Positions 7,570 to 16,242 are shown, counted from the stretch's first letter. The stretch is DNA of 64,000 nucleotides from Pseudomonas fluorescens (GCF_902498195.1 NZ_CABVIY010000006.1:412366-476365), one strand, 5' to 3'. Numbers and translations are program-made. Notes: a model not told the origin generated them from the letters alone.

Positions 7570-9183
7570 TCAGAAGATTTGGGTGAACAGCCAGTACAAA
7601 CTGCCCGACAGCAGAATCGCCGCCGGCAAGGTCAGCACCCAGGCCATCAGCAGGTTGCGGATGGTCTTCATCTGCAAGCCGCCGCCGTTGGCGACCATGG
7701 TCCCGGCCACGCCCGAAGACAGCACGTGGGTGGTCGAGACCGGCAACCCGAACATGTCGGCGGCACCGATGGTCAGCATGGCCACGGTTTCGGCGGAGGC
7801 ACCCTGGGCGTAGGTCAGGTGGGTCTTGCCGATCTTTTCACCGACCGTCACCACGATGCGCTTCCAGCCGACCATGGTGCCCAGTCCCAGGGCAATCGCC
7901 ACCGCGATCTTCACCCACAGCGGAATGAACCGCGTGGAACTGTCGATCTGCTGCTTGAACAGTTGCAGCTTGCCGCTGGTGTCAGCGTCGAAGTTGCCGA
8001 CCTTGTTCTTGTCCATCAGGCGAATGGTCTCGCTGGTCAGGTACATGTCGTTACGCACGTTGCCCACAGCCTCGGCCGGCACTTTGGATAGCGAACCGTA
8101 GCTCTTGACCTGTGCACCGATGCTGCCGGTCAGCGCCGCGAGCGCCGGCACCAGTTGGGGCGTCGCTTCCTTGCTGCGCACGTACTCGGACAGCACCGGG
8201 CGCGGATCGGCCGGGGCCGGCAACGGTGCGCTTTTCACCAGCGCTTGCTGGGTGACTTCGGCCACGGCGGCGAACTGCAAGGCCTGGTCGGCCGGCATGG
8301 TGCGGTTCAGCGCGTAGGCCATCGGCAGGGTGCCAACCAGGATCAACATGATCAGGCCCATGCCTTTCTGGCCATCGTTGGAGCCGTGGGCGAAGGACAC
8401 ACCGGTGCAGGTGAGGATCAGCAAACCGCGAATCCACCACGGCGGCGGTGTGTTGCCTTTCGGTTCCTTGTACAGGGCACGGTTCTTCACGAAGGCGCGC
8501 AAGGCCAGCAGCAACAACGCGGCACAACCGAAGCCCACCAGGGGCGACAGCAGCAATGCGTAACCGATCTTGGTCGCTTGCGCCCAATCCACGCCGCTGG
8601 TGCCGTCGCGCCCGTGCATCAGGGCATTGGCCACGCCCACGCCGATGATCGAACCGATCAGGGTGTGCGACGACGAGGCCGGCAGGCCCAGCCACCAGGT
8701 GCCGAGGTTCCACAGGATCGCCGCGATCAACAAGGCGAAGATCATCGCAAAACCGGCGGATGAACCGACTTGCAGAATCAGCTCCACCGGCAGCAGGGCA
8801 ATGATGCCGAACGCCACTGCGCCGCTGGACAGCAGCACCCCGAGGAAGTTGAAGAAACCCGACCAGACCACCGCGAAATTCGGCGGCAGCGAGTGGGTGT
8901 AAATCACCGTGGCCACGGCGTTGGCGGTGTCGTGGAAACCGTTGACGAACTCGAAACCCAGGGCAATGACCAGCGCCACGCCCAACAGCAGGAACGGCGT
9001 CCAGGTGGTCACCACGGTGCCCAGTTCGTTCATGTCGTGCATCAGGCTGTAGGCGGTGAACAACAGGCCCATGGCCAGTACCGCGAAGAAAATCACGAGG
9101 GTGAGCAGGCCGGGTTTTTTATCGAACTGAGGTTTACCGCTACTGACGGGCGCCTGGGGGGCGGAGTAGGAGGGCGTAGCCAT
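7570..9183 (-). CDS. PiT family inorganic phosphate transporter
   Basis: 537 residues from the ATG at 9183, chosen because AGGA lies eight bases before it; the open frame runs 14 codons further upstream. Two PiT signature repeats are present: NGFHDTANAVATVIYTHSL in the first third, and GAADMFGLPVSTTHVLSSGVAGTM near the end. FAHGSNDGQKGMGLI is the second conserved GSNDxQ block. A hydrophilic insert with PLPAPADPRPVLSEY lies between them. It is an inner-membrane, cation-coupled low-affinity phosphate uptake protein. It stands alone, without the PhoU-like DUF47 gene that often accompanies pit. Confidence 0.92.
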   Translation of the reverse strand: MATPSYSAPQAPVSSGKPQFDKKPGLLTLVIFFAVLAMGLLFTAYSLMHDMNELGTVVTTWTPFLLLGVALVIALGFEFVNGFHDTANAVATVIYTHSLPPNFAVVWSGFFNFLGVLLSSGAVAFGIIALLPVELILQVGSSAGFAMIFALLIAAILWNLGTWWLGLPASSSHTLIGSIIGVGVANALMHGRDGTSGVDWAQATKIGYALLLSPLVGFGCAALLLLALRAFVKNRALYKEPKGNTPPPWWIRGLLILTCTGVSFAHGSNDGQKGMGLIMLILVGTLPMAYALNRTMPADQALQFAAVAEVTQQALVKSAPLPAPADPRPVLSEYVRSKEATPQLVPALAALTGSIGAQVKSYGSLSKVPAEAVGNVRNDMYLTSETIRLMDKNKVGNFDADTSGKLQLFKQQIDSSTRFIPLWVKIAVAIALGLGTMVGWKRIVVTVGEKIGKTHLTYAQGASAETVAMLTIGAADMFGLPVSTTHVLSSGVAGTMVANGGGLQMKTIRNLLMAWVLTLPAAILLSGSLYWLFTQIF

Positions 9184-9299
9184 GCCGGACATCCTGTGGA
9201 GGGAAGGGGTATCCGTCATGATCATTGCTAAATGTTACAGGGAGGCTGCGTTGGGTCAGGGTTTTGGGCTTTTGAGCGTCCGTTGATCCGAACAGCAGA

Positions 9300-9381
9300 G
9301 GCAAAAGATCGCAGCCTTCGGCATCTCCTACCTTTGAAACGCGATCCCTGTAGGAGCTGCCGGAGGCTGCGATCCTTTGCC
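9300..9381. repeat. REP inverted pair, second family (diverged)
   Basis: Arms GCAAAAGATCGCAGCCTTCGGCATCTCCTAC and TGTAGGAGCTGCCGGAGGCTGCGATCCTTTGC face each other between the two minus-strand transporter genes. Confidence 0.82.
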
Positions 9382-9382
9382 C

Positions 9383-10405
9383 TTAATAATCGCGCCGCTT
9401 GCGAAACGCCCAGCGCCCGGCAATCACGGTAAAGGTCGCGACCAGCGCCACCAGGATCCAGAACCCTTCCGGGTCCTGTGAGAGCGGCACCCCACCCACA
9501 TTCATCCCAAAAAAACCGGCGATGATGTTGATCGGCAGCGCCAGCACCGTGACCACGGTCAGGGTGAACAGCGTGCGGTTGCTCTGCTCGTTGAGGTTGG
9601 CGGCGATTTCTTCCTGCAACAGCTTGATGCGTTCCCCGAGCGCCGTCAGGTCGTTGATGATCAGCGCGAACTCCTCGGTGGATTTGCGCAGCTCCTTGAC
9701 GTCCTCCTTTTGCAGCCAGGGCGGCGGGCGGTTGAGCAGTCGCAGCAACGACCCCGGCTCCAGCGCCAGCAGGCGTTGCAGGCGCACCAGCACCCGGCGG
9801 TTGGCGCCCAGTTCGGCGCGGTTGGTCGACAGGCGCGAGGAGAGCAATTCGTCTTCGATCTGATCCACGCTCAGGCTGGTCTTGCGCACGATCTGGGTCA
9901 GCACCTCGCCCTGGTCGCGCAGCAGGTGCACCAGCAACTCCAGTGGCGAACGAAAGCGCTCGCCGGCCTTCACCGAGGAACGCAACTTGTCCACCGAGTG
10001 CAGCGGTTGCAGGCGCGCGCTGATGATCAGCCGACTGCGTACGCACACCCACAGCGTCGAGACATCCGACGACACCATGCTGCTGAGGTTGAACACCACA
10101 TCGTTGACCACCGCCAGCAACGCCGCGTCCACATGCTCGATGCGCGTCGAGCGCGAGCCTTCATGCAGGGCTTCGAAAAATTCGTCGGGCAGTTCCAGAT
10201 GACTTTTCATCCAGCGCTCGCACGCGGCATGGGCGAGGTTCAGGTGCAGCCAGAGAAATTCGTCGCCGTCGTCCGGTTGTTGCAGGCACTGCAACGCCCT
10301 GGCCGAATCGATCTCCCGCCCGCGCTCGCCGGGGCGAAAACTGAAACCGTACAACAGGCCGAACAGATCCGGATCGCGATGGCTTTGATCGATGCTGTGG
10401 TTCAT
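9383..10405 (-). CDS. CorA-like zinc/magnesium transporter (ZntB-type)
   Basis: 340 residues from the ATG at 10405, with an alternative start four codons upstream. The long N-terminal cytoplasmic funnel (about residues 1-270) has the helical stretch LRDQGEVLTQIVRKTSLSVDQIEDELL; two C-terminal membrane helices follow, the first ending in the family signature GMN (IAGFFGMNVGG, about residue 305), the second ending in RKRRDY. The pentamer carries divalent cations through the inner membrane. The loop after GMN is neutral (VGGVPLSQDPEG), and the ZntB subfamily is favoured over CorA by overall pattern, without certainty about the ion. Confidence 0.88.
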   Translation of the reverse strand: MNHSIDQSHRDPDLFGLLYGFSFRPGERGREIDSARALQCLQQPDDGDEFLWLHLNLAHAACERWMKSHLELPDEFFEALHEGSRSTRIEHVDAALLAVVNDVVFNLSSMVSSDVSTLWVCVRSRLIISARLQPLHSVDKLRSSVKAGERFRSPLELLVHLLRDQGEVLTQIVRKTSLSVDQIEDELLSSRLSTNRAELGANRRVLVRLQRLLALEPGSLLRLLNRPPPWLQKEDVKELRKSTEEFALIINDLTALGERIKLLQEEIAANLNEQSNRTLFTLTVVTVLALPINIIAGFFGMNVGGVPLSQDPEGFWILVALVATFTVIAGRWAFRKRRDY

Positions 10406-10431
10406 GAGGACTCGCATGGAGGGGCTTTGTC

Positions 10432-10538
10432 TCCTGTAGGAGCGAGCATGCTCGCGATGGTCGTTAACGCTAACGCGGGGAGCCTGATACTCCGCAGCGT
10501 TCTCTGGTCCATCGCGAGCATGTTCGCTCCTGCAGGGA
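10432..10538. repeat. REP inverted pair, GAGCATGCTCGCGATG type
   Basis: Arms TGTAGGAGCGAGCATGCTCG and CGAGCATGTTCGCTCCTGCA face each other over about 60 bases. This variant carries CATG in the centre of the arm in place of the usual CTTG. Confidence 0.82.
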
Positions 10539-10772
10539 ACTGGTTCAGCGTTATGGCGGGTTCACGTGAGCCGCATCATCGCAAGGTGTCATGACGGTTT
10601 TGTGACAGTAATTTGAATGCAAACGATGGCTGTACCGATGGTCGGTTTCACCTCAAGAACCGCTCTGGCACGCCGATCTCGCTTGGGGTAAGTTGCGCGC
10701 CTTTGGCCAAAAGCCATGGTCGCGGACAGGGATGTCCGGACACTTTTCACGCCCTGATTGAGCGCCAGACGC
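10539..10772. other. Gene-free stretch
   Basis: No gene is supported here; together with the REP the interval between genes is 10406-10827. A short palindromic sequence GGTTCACGTGAGCC at 10559-10572 is visible, without a known meaning. Confidence 0.5.
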
Positions 10773-10807
10773 AAAAAAGCCGCACGTGGATCAGGTCGTG
10801 CGGCTTT
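10773..10807 (-). terminator. Intrinsic terminator after the first PepSY gene
   Basis: Read on the minus strand: AAAGCCGCACGACC, a short loop, CGTGCGGCTTTTTT. It lies 20 bases past the stop of the gene at 10828-11133. Confidence 0.88.
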
Positions 10808-10827
10808 GCGGGCAGCGGCGGTTTACC

Positions 10828-11133
10828 TTACTTGCTGTTCAGCACCTCGCCGGTAGCGGCCAGAATGTCCACGTCCCACTTCACGTTATTCGGGTCGCGT
10901 CCTTCGACTTCATAGATGTAACCCTTGAGGCGATGTTCAAGCTGGGTTTCGGTAATCGTCGAGCCGGGGTGCAACTTCAGGGCGACCTGGTTCAGTTCTT
11001 CCAGTGGCTTGACCTTGCCTTCCTTGATCAACTGGGGAATCTGGTGCAGCAGGACATCGTCTTCACTGGCGTGGGCCAGGCCGGCGGTGAGGGTGAGGGT
11101 GACGGCGGCGAACAATGCAGTCAGGGTGTTCAT
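10828..11133 (-). CDS. PepSY domain protein, exported
   Basis: 101 residues from the ATG at 11133, preceded by AAGGAAAG. A signal peptide covers about residues 1-22 (MNTLTALFAAVTLTLTAGLAHA). The remainder is a single PepSY-type domain with KPLEELNQVALKLHPGSTITETQLEHRLKGYIYEVEGRD and the strand VKWDVDILAATGEVL. PepSY modules are thought to bind and restrain proteases or to sense ions; the target here is unknown. It is a clear paralogue of the next gene, yet each has its own terminator and ribosome site. Confidence 0.9.
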   Translation of the reverse strand: MNTLTALFAAVTLTLTAGLAHASEDDVLLHQIPQLIKEGKVKPLEELNQVALKLHPGSTITETQLEHRLKGYIYEVEGRDPNNVKWDVDILAATGEVLNSK

Positions 11134-11243
11134 GAGGCGCTTTCCTTGGAGGAGTGACTTGGGTGGGCTCAAACTAATCGCCGTCACTTAATTCACCCTT
11201 AAAGGCGCTTCACCCGAATCAAAGTCTTACAACCGTTCGGGCA

Positions 11244-11280
11244 CAAAAAAGCCGCACGATCGGAAAATCGTGCGGCTTTT
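11244..11280 (-). terminator. Intrinsic terminator after the second PepSY gene
   Basis: Minus-strand reading AAAAGCCGCACGAT, loop, ATCGTGCGGCTTTTTT, 12 bases past the stop codon. Confidence 0.9.
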
Positions 11281-11291
11281 GGCTGTGTGTA

Positions 11292-11600
11292 TCAGTCGTC
11301 TTTTTTGTTCTTCAGCACTTCGCCAGTGGCGGCATTCAAATCCACATCCCATTCAACGCCTTGAGCGTCTTTCAACTCGACTTCGTATTCGTAGAGGGTG
11401 GTGTGGTTGTCCAGGTCGCTGTCGGTAATGGTCGCACCCGGATGCAGTTTCAGAACGATCTGGTTGAGTTCTTCCAGCGGCTTGATTTTGCCGTCCTTGA
11501 CCAGTTGCGGGATTTGGTCGACAGGCACATCTTTCGCCTGGGCCAGACCGGCGGTGAGCATCAGGGTTGCAGCGGCGAACAGGGCGGTCAACGTTTTCAT
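11292..11600 (-). CDS. PepSY domain protein, exported
   Basis: 102 residues. Signal peptide MKTLTALFAAATLMLTAGLAQA, then a PepSY-type domain closely similar to its neighbour: PVDQIPQLVKDGKIKPLEEL, LKLHPGATITDSDLDNHTTLYEYEVELKDAQGVEWDVDL, ATGEVLKNKKDD. AAGGAAAG precedes the ATG as in the paralogue, and the two upstream regions also share the string TTAATTCA(G/C)CCTTAAA, which points to a recent tandem duplication including the promoter. Confidence 0.9.
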   Translation of the reverse strand: MKTLTALFAAATLMLTAGLAQAKDVPVDQIPQLVKDGKIKPLEELNQIVLKLHPGATITDSDLDNHTTLYEYEVELKDAQGVEWDVDLNAATGEVLKNKKDD

Positions 11601-11690
11601 GGGCTTCTTTCCTTGGGTGAGCTGTTTAAGTGGGATCAGATTAGTTGTTGCAACTTAATTCAGCCTTAAATTCCCGGTTGCCGATGCCAC

Positions 11691-11789
11691 TGTAGGAGCG
11701 AGCATGCTCGCGATGAACCCGGGAACGCCACGGGGTGTCAGGCTTCCCGCGTCATCGTTAACGACCATCGCCTGCGTGCCTGCTTCTAC
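11691..11789. repeat. REP pair, degenerate
   Basis: First arm CTGTAGGAGCGAGCATGCTC(GCGATG) is intact; the second, ACCATCGCCTGCGTGCCTGCTTCTACAG, has several changes. It precedes the 3' end of the phosphodiesterase pseudogene. Confidence 0.65.
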
Positions 11790-11798
11790 AGAGGACGA

Positions 11799-12925
11799 TC
11801 AGTACCCGTTGTTCTTCAACACCTGATCAACACTCGCCGCCGCCGGTCGCTTGTAGAACTTCAACAACTCGCTGGCGCGGTTGGTGAAAATACCGTCGAC
11901 GCCCGCGTCCATGACGTTCTGGTAATCCACCGCATCGTCAACGGTGTAGACGTGCACCAGCAGGCCCTGGTCGTGGGTGTATTGGTTCATCCAGGGTTTC
12001 ACCAGGTCCGCGTAACTCTGATCGCCACCCTGGGTCAGCGCGGCGGACGGGCCGGTGCCGATCGCGCCTTGGGCCTTGGCGTAGTCGACCCAGCGCTGGA
12101 ACTCGGCTTTGTCCCGGGGTTGCTGTTTGGCGTAGTAAGCGGCCTTGTCCTTCTCGCCGGACTCGGCAAACGTGACCTTCGAGGCAGGCTCGATGTTGCC
12201 TTCGCCGACCCACAGCAGCAGGACCTTCGGCACCTGGGGCATTTCCTTTTGCAGCAGTTCGAGGCTGCTCTTCTCGAAGGTTTGCAGGATCACCTTGCCC
12301 GGGCCCTGGCCAACCGCCAGCTCGTTTTTCGCCGGTTTCGAACCGGCCGGGCTCAGCCAGCCACGCGCCTGGAGTTTCTGTTTCAAGTCGTGCTCGATGC
12401 CGGGAAATTGCTTGGGCTCCTTGGTTTCGATGTACAGGCCCGGCTTGTGCAGCGGGTTGCCCTGGGCAATGTCGATGACTTCATCGAGGGTGAGGTTTTC
12501 AGACCCGCGTAGGAGGGGCGGGCGCGGTCCGGGTATGCGGTGTTGAACCAGCTGCCGGCGTCCAGGGTTTTCAGTTCGGCCAGGGTGAACGCAGTGGCCG
12601 GGCTGTCCTTGCGCTCGGGGAATTTGCTGGCGACATCGGTGGTGCGTTGCAGGTTGTTGTCATGCAGGGCAAACAGCACGCCGTCCTTGCTGCGTTGCAG
12701 GTCGAGTTCGAGGTAGTCGGCACCGAGGTCACGCGCCAGTTGATAGGCGGCGGCGGTGGATTCCGGTGCATCGAACGACGCGCCACGGTGGGCGATCACC
12801 GCCGGATGGGGGATGCCCAGGCGGGCGGCCAGGGCGCCGGGGGTGGGTTCGCTGGCGGCTTGCGCCTGGCCGAGGCCGAGGAGCAGGCTCAGCATCAGGG
12901 CGTGTTTGCTGAAGGTGGCAGGCAT
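11799..12925 (-). pseudogene. glpQ: Glycerophosphodiester phosphodiesterase, frameshifted
   Basis: Together the two frames encode a complete periplasmic GDPD of about 375 residues: signal peptide MPATFSKHALMLSLLLGLGQAQA, metal/catalytic motif VIAHRGASFDAPESTAAAY, ELDLQRSKDGVLFALHD, and, after the shift, VDYAKAQGAIGTGPSAA and VYTVDDAVDYQNVMDAGVDGIFTNRA. The enzyme would release glycerol 3-phosphate from deacylated phospholipids. The frame breaks at about 12,494: on the minus strand CTGAAAACCTCACCCTCGAT lacks one C; restoring it gives GLKTLTLDEVIDIAQGNPLHK, which fits the family exactly. Nothing else looks decayed, so this is either a very recent mutation or a sequencing error in a short C run. 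Confidence 0.85.
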
Positions 12926-13146
12926 GGTCGAGTTCCTTTCGCAATGTTGTCGAAGACGTCCCTTTTAACAACTGAACGTTGCCGACGCTATCGCGAGACC
13001 GACATAAACGTGGTTAATGCTGATGTTCGTCAGCAATTGTGTGCACGTGTTTGCAGTACCCTTGGCCCCGGCGATTTCCCCGGCAGAGGGAAACCCGTTC
13101 CCCAGCCTCGCGTGTAAACCATTGATCACTGCCTGTGAGGTTTACC

Positions 13147-13473
13147 GTGCGCATCACTTCCCAGCTCATCTGCCAGGCTGCCGACCAGCTCAAAGGCTTC
13201 GTTGGCCTCAATCGCAAGACTGGCCACTACATCATTCGCTTCAGTGAAGACGCCTTTGGCATGGATGTGGCGGACGACGGCATCATCCCCGCCAGCGAAT
13301 TCGTCTGGGTCGCCGGTCCCGGGCACACCATGACCCTCAAGCGTGAATTGATCCAGTTGCTGCTGGACCAGAACATCGACGACCGGATTCACATCACCGA
13401 ACCGTTGCGGGTGTACATGAGCCGGCGGGAGGTGCCGGAGATTTCGGCGGTGCGGTGTTTGGTGCGGGGTTGA
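13147..13473 (+). CDS. Small conserved Pseudomonas protein (possibly DUF2025)
   Basis: 108 residues from the GTG at 13147, which has GAGG seven bases upstream; another GTG in frame lies at 13135. It begins RITSQLICQAADQLKGFVGLNRKTGHYIIRF and has an alternating alpha/beta pattern with acidic surface (SEDAFGMDVADDG) and no signal peptide or membrane helix. The sequence recalls the small Pseudomonas family DUF2025, but I am not certain. No function can be given. It stands alone, divergent from the phosphodiesterase, with a REP pair after the stop. Confidence 0.75.
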   Translation: MRITSQLICQAADQLKGFVGLNRKTGHYIIRFSEDAFGMDVADDGIIPASEFVWVAGPGHTMTLKRELIQLLLDQNIDDRIHITEPLRVYMSRREVPEISAVRCLVRG

Positions 13474-13492
13474 GTTTTGCGGTGTCGCTGCT

Positions 13493-13578
13493 GGCCTCTT
13501 CGCGAGCGAGCCCGCTCCCACAAGGGAATTGTGAACTGCGCAGGTCAACTGTGGGAGCGGGCTTGCTCGCGAAGACGG
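13493..13578. repeat. REP inverted pair
   Basis: Arms TTCGCGAGCGAGCCCGCTCCCACA and TGTGGGAGCGGGCTTGCTCGCGAA between two converging genes. Confidence 0.9.
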
Positions 13579-13598
13579 CCTGAAAAACACCCCATCAA

Positions 13599-13922
13599 CT
13601 ACAGAGTGAACTCATACGCCCGCTCAACCCGACACACCCGCGTATGACACCGCGCATACCACGTCGACCGCCCACGCTCACGAATCTCCCTGTGCTCGGG
13701 ATGATGCTTCCACGCCACAATCGCCGCCTCGCTGGCCCAGTACGACACGGTAATCCCCACCCCGTCATCGCCACGCGCCGACTCCACGCCGAGAAACCCC
13801 GGTTGCGCGCGCGCCAGTTCCACCATCCGCCGGGCGGCTTCGGCGTAACCCTGGTCACCGACGGTGCGCAGCGAGGTGAAGATCACCGCGTAGTACGGCG
13901 TGGGCGGCGTATTGGCGATCAT
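13599..13922 (-). CDS. Antibiotic biosynthesis monooxygenase (ABM) family protein
   Basis: 107 residues from the ATG at 13922, whose ATGA overlaps the stop of the upstream amidotransferase gene. The dimeric ferredoxin-like ABM fold is indicated by YAVIFTSLRTVGDQGYAEAARRMVELARAQPGFLGVESAR, then GVGITVSYWASEAAIVAWKHHPEHREIRERGR, with the W and HPEH pattern typical of the family. These proteins act as cofactor-free oxygenases or as heme/quinol-handling enzymes. Tight coupling suggests it works with the amidotransferase. Confidence 0.9.
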   Translation of the reverse strand: MIANTPPTPYYAVIFTSLRTVGDQGYAEAARRMVELARAQPGFLGVESARGDDGVGITVSYWASEAAIVAWKHHPEHREIRERGRSTWYARCHTRVCRVERAYEFTL

Positions 13923-14626
13923 GACGGCTGCTCCGCGCACGCTTGGACCAGGGCCCTCGCCAGGGGCGGCAGGATGCCCTTGAGCGCAGCACGCTCCGGC
14001 TGAAACAGCGTGGCAACGAAGAACGGGTGCCCTGTGAGTTCCAGGGCGCGCAAGCCTTGCGCCGAATCGCGGCCGACACTGTGCAGGCCATGTTTGAGCA
14101 AATCCCGTTCGAACTCGGGATTCACACCGTAGTTGCAGCGATAGCCTTCCTGGATCTCGGACGTTTCATACGCCTTGGCGATCAACGAGCCTTCCGCCAG
14201 ATGAACAGTGTCCACCACCTCTACCAAGGAACACGCCAGGGGCGTGAGCAAGGCCCGAGCGGCATGGGGTGAAGTCTCGCCATGCTCGGCATCCGACCAG
14301 CCGAGCACAGTGCGCGCATATTCCAGTACCGCGTGTTGAAAACCGCCGCAGGTGCCCAGGAAAGGCCGTCGTTGTTCGCGGGCAAAACGAATCGCCCGCA
14401 GTGCGCCGTCCATGTTGCGATAGGGGCTGGCCGGCACACACCAGAAACCGTCGTATCGGTCGAGCGGCGTATCAGCATCGATGCATTCGGTGCCCAGCCA
14501 TTGTCCCTGCACATTAAAGCCGGTGTGCCCGGCGGCCATGTCGAGGGCCACGGGTATCGCCCGGTGGGCGGTGACGTGGGGGTCATGATCGCCAATCAGG
14601 GCGATGCGGATGACGCGATGTTCCAT
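13919..14626 (-). CDS. CTP synthase C-terminal-like class I glutamine amidotransferase
   Basis: 235 residues from ATG 14626 (AGAGGT upstream). The nucleophile elbow is RPFLGTCGGFQHAVLEYARTVLGW, which closely resembles the amidotransferase half of CTP synthase (nucleophile Cys in G-T-C-G-G) but with no synthase domain. The chain starts with IRIALIGDHDPHVTAHRAIPVAL and contains DRYDGFWCVPASPYRNMDGALRAIRFA. The C-terminal catalytic His/Glu would be near LTGHPFFVATLFQPE. Members of this family in some bacteria have selenocysteine in place of Cys; here an ordinary Cys codon is used. The substrate is unknown. Operon partner: the ABM protein downstream. Confidence 0.87.
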   Translation of the reverse strand: MEHRVIRIALIGDHDPHVTAHRAIPVALDMAAGHTGFNVQGQWLGTECIDADTPLDRYDGFWCVPASPYRNMDGALRAIRFAREQRRPFLGTCGGFQHAVLEYARTVLGWSDAEHGETSPHAARALLTPLACSLVEVVDTVHLAEGSLIAKAYETSEIQEGYRCNYGVNPEFERDLLKHGLHSVGRDSAQGLRALELTGHPFFVATLFQPERAALKGILPPLARALVQACAEQPS

Positions 14627-14704
14627 GGGATACCTCTGCGCTTGTTGATTCCTGATACCCACTATAAATTGGCGTTCACGCACTCAATATTGGCGTTTAT
14701 CCAA

Positions 14705-15604
14705 GTGATCAATGCACCGGCGCACTATCGACTGGACTACCCGGACCTGGCCCTGATTCTTGCGCTGGTGCGCGGCGGCTCTCTGGCCCGGGCCTCGCAG
14801 CTGTTGAAGGTGGATGTTTCGACGGTGTTTCGGGCGGTGCGGCGACTGGAAGCCGCGCTGGGCCAGCAATTGTTCGAAAAGAGCCGCGCCGGCTACCTGG
14901 CCACCTCGTTGGCGCAAGCGCTGGCCAAGCAGGCCGAACGTGCCGAACAGGCATTGGACGCGGCGCGCATCGGCGTGGAGCAGGGCGGGGACGTCATCAG
15001 CGGCACCGTGCGCCTGACTTGCACCGATTCGGTCCTGCAAGGGTTGCTGCTGCCGGCGTTGGCGCAGTTCATGCCGAACTACCCGGCGCTGACCATTGAA
15101 CTCAGTACCTCCAACGACTTCGCCAACCTCAGCCGCCGCGACGCTGATATCGCGTTGCGCCTGACCCGTACACCGCCGGAACATCTGGTGGGGAGGCGCC
15201 TGGCGGACATTTCGTATCGCGTGTGTGCCAGCGCGCGCTATCTGCAATCGGTCGATACCGGGGACTTGGCCGCATTGACCTGGATTGCCCCGGATGACTT
15301 TTTGCCCGATCACCCGACGGTGGCCTGGCGTCGTTCAGCGTTGCCCGGTGTGATGCCGGGTTATCGCTGTAACAGCATGTTGTCGGTCAGCGAACTGGTG
15401 CGTGCCGGGTTAGGCGTAGCCGCGTTGCCGGACTTTTTGATCGGTGACGGATTACAGGCGCTGGGCGAGCCGTTGCACGGTTACGACACCGCGCTCTGGT
15501 TGCTGACCCGCCCGGATTGCCGTGCCTTGCGCTCGGTGGTGACGCTGTTCGACGAGTTGGGGCGCGCGCTGAAACTGCCATTAAGCCTTCAGGCCTTGGG
15601 CTGA
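14705..15604 (+). CDS. LysR family transcriptional regulator
   Basis: About 299 residues if started at the GTG at 14705; there is no in-frame Met nearer the helix-turn-helix, and a TTG at 14690 is also possible. DNA-binding part: LDYPDLALILALVRGGSLARASQLLKVDVSTVFRAVRRLEAALGQQLFEK; effector domain from about residue 90 (GTVRLTCTDSVLQGLLLPALAQFMPNYPALTIEL). Divergent from the amidotransferase-monooxygenase operon with about 80 bases between starts, so it most likely controls that operon. Its 3' end overlaps the converging DUF1003 gene by 16 bases. Confidence 0.88.
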   Translation: MINAPAHYRLDYPDLALILALVRGGSLARASQLLKVDVSTVFRAVRRLEAALGQQLFEKSRAGYLATSLAQALAKQAERAEQALDAARIGVEQGGDVISGTVRLTCTDSVLQGLLLPALAQFMPNYPALTIELSTSNDFANLSRRDADIALRLTRTPPEHLVGRRLADISYRVCASARYLQSVDTGDLAALTWIAPDDFLPDHPTVAWRRSALPGVMPGYRCNSMLSVSELVRAGLGVAALPDFLIGDGLQALGEPLHGYDTALWLLTRPDCRALRSVVTLFDELGRALKLPLSLQALG

Positions 15605-16119
15605 TCCTTGCGCACGAAATGCTGATGCATCTCCGAGGTCAGGCTTTCAATACGCTCGGTCAATTCCTTGGTCATTTGGGTCAGCTGGGTATTTTGCTCA
15701 AGCAGCTGAAGCAATTGCGCAGAGTTCTGCGCCGCTTGCACCTGACGTTCGCTGTTAGTGACTGCCAGCGCTTCGCGGTGTTTGGCATCGGCTTCGGACT
15801 GGGCTTTGTCCCGTGCCGCCTGGCGGGTCTGGGCCAACAGGATCAACGGCGCGGCGTAGGCCGATTGCAGGCTGAACGCCAGGTTGAGGAGGATGAACGG
15901 GTAGACATCGAAGTGGGTGACGCCGAACAGGTTGACGCACACCCAAACCACCACGATCAGCGTTTGCGCACCGAGAAAGGTCGGCGTGCCGAAAAATCGC
16001 GCAAAGGCTTCGGCGCGCAGCGCAAATTTATCGTTGCCAAAGGTCGGGCCCAGGTGGGCATGGGCATGAAGGAAGCGCAGATGATCGACGGCGGCGGGAG
16101 CTTGGGTTTCGCTGGTCAT
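15589..16119 (-). CDS. DUF1003 membrane protein
   Basis: 176 residues from the ATG at 16119 (residue 23 of the longer frame). Two membrane helices at about residues 42-65 (TFLGAQTLIVVVWVCVNLFG) and 72-95 (FDVYPFILLNLAFSLQSAYAAPLILLAQ) match the DUF1003 core, followed by NRQ-like QTRQAARDKAQSEADAK and a long charged coiled coil (LLQLLEQNTQLTQMTKELTERIESLTSEM). Function unknown in this family. Confidence 0.88.
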   Translation of the reverse strand: MTSETQAPAAVDHLRFLHAHAHLGPTFGNDKFALRAEAFARFFGTPTFLGAQTLIVVVWVCVNLFGVTHFDVYPFILLNLAFSLQSAYAAPLILLAQTRQAARDKAQSEADAKHREALAVTNSERQVQAAQNSAQLLQLLEQNTQLTQMTKELTERIESLTSEMHQHFVRKDQPKA

Positions 16120-16242
16120 GATGGTCTCGATGGCGCTGGGACAAACATTCACTATAGCCCTGACGCCGGTTTCATTCTGAAACACATCATGGTGCTGGAT
16201 TCAGCACGATCAACCGTGCGATCACCCAGTCGACATTGTCAT

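Noticed and set aside
13919..14626. Selenocysteine codon in the CTP-synthase-like amidotransferase
   Set aside because: The nucleophile position has a normal Cys codon and no in-frame TGA is present.
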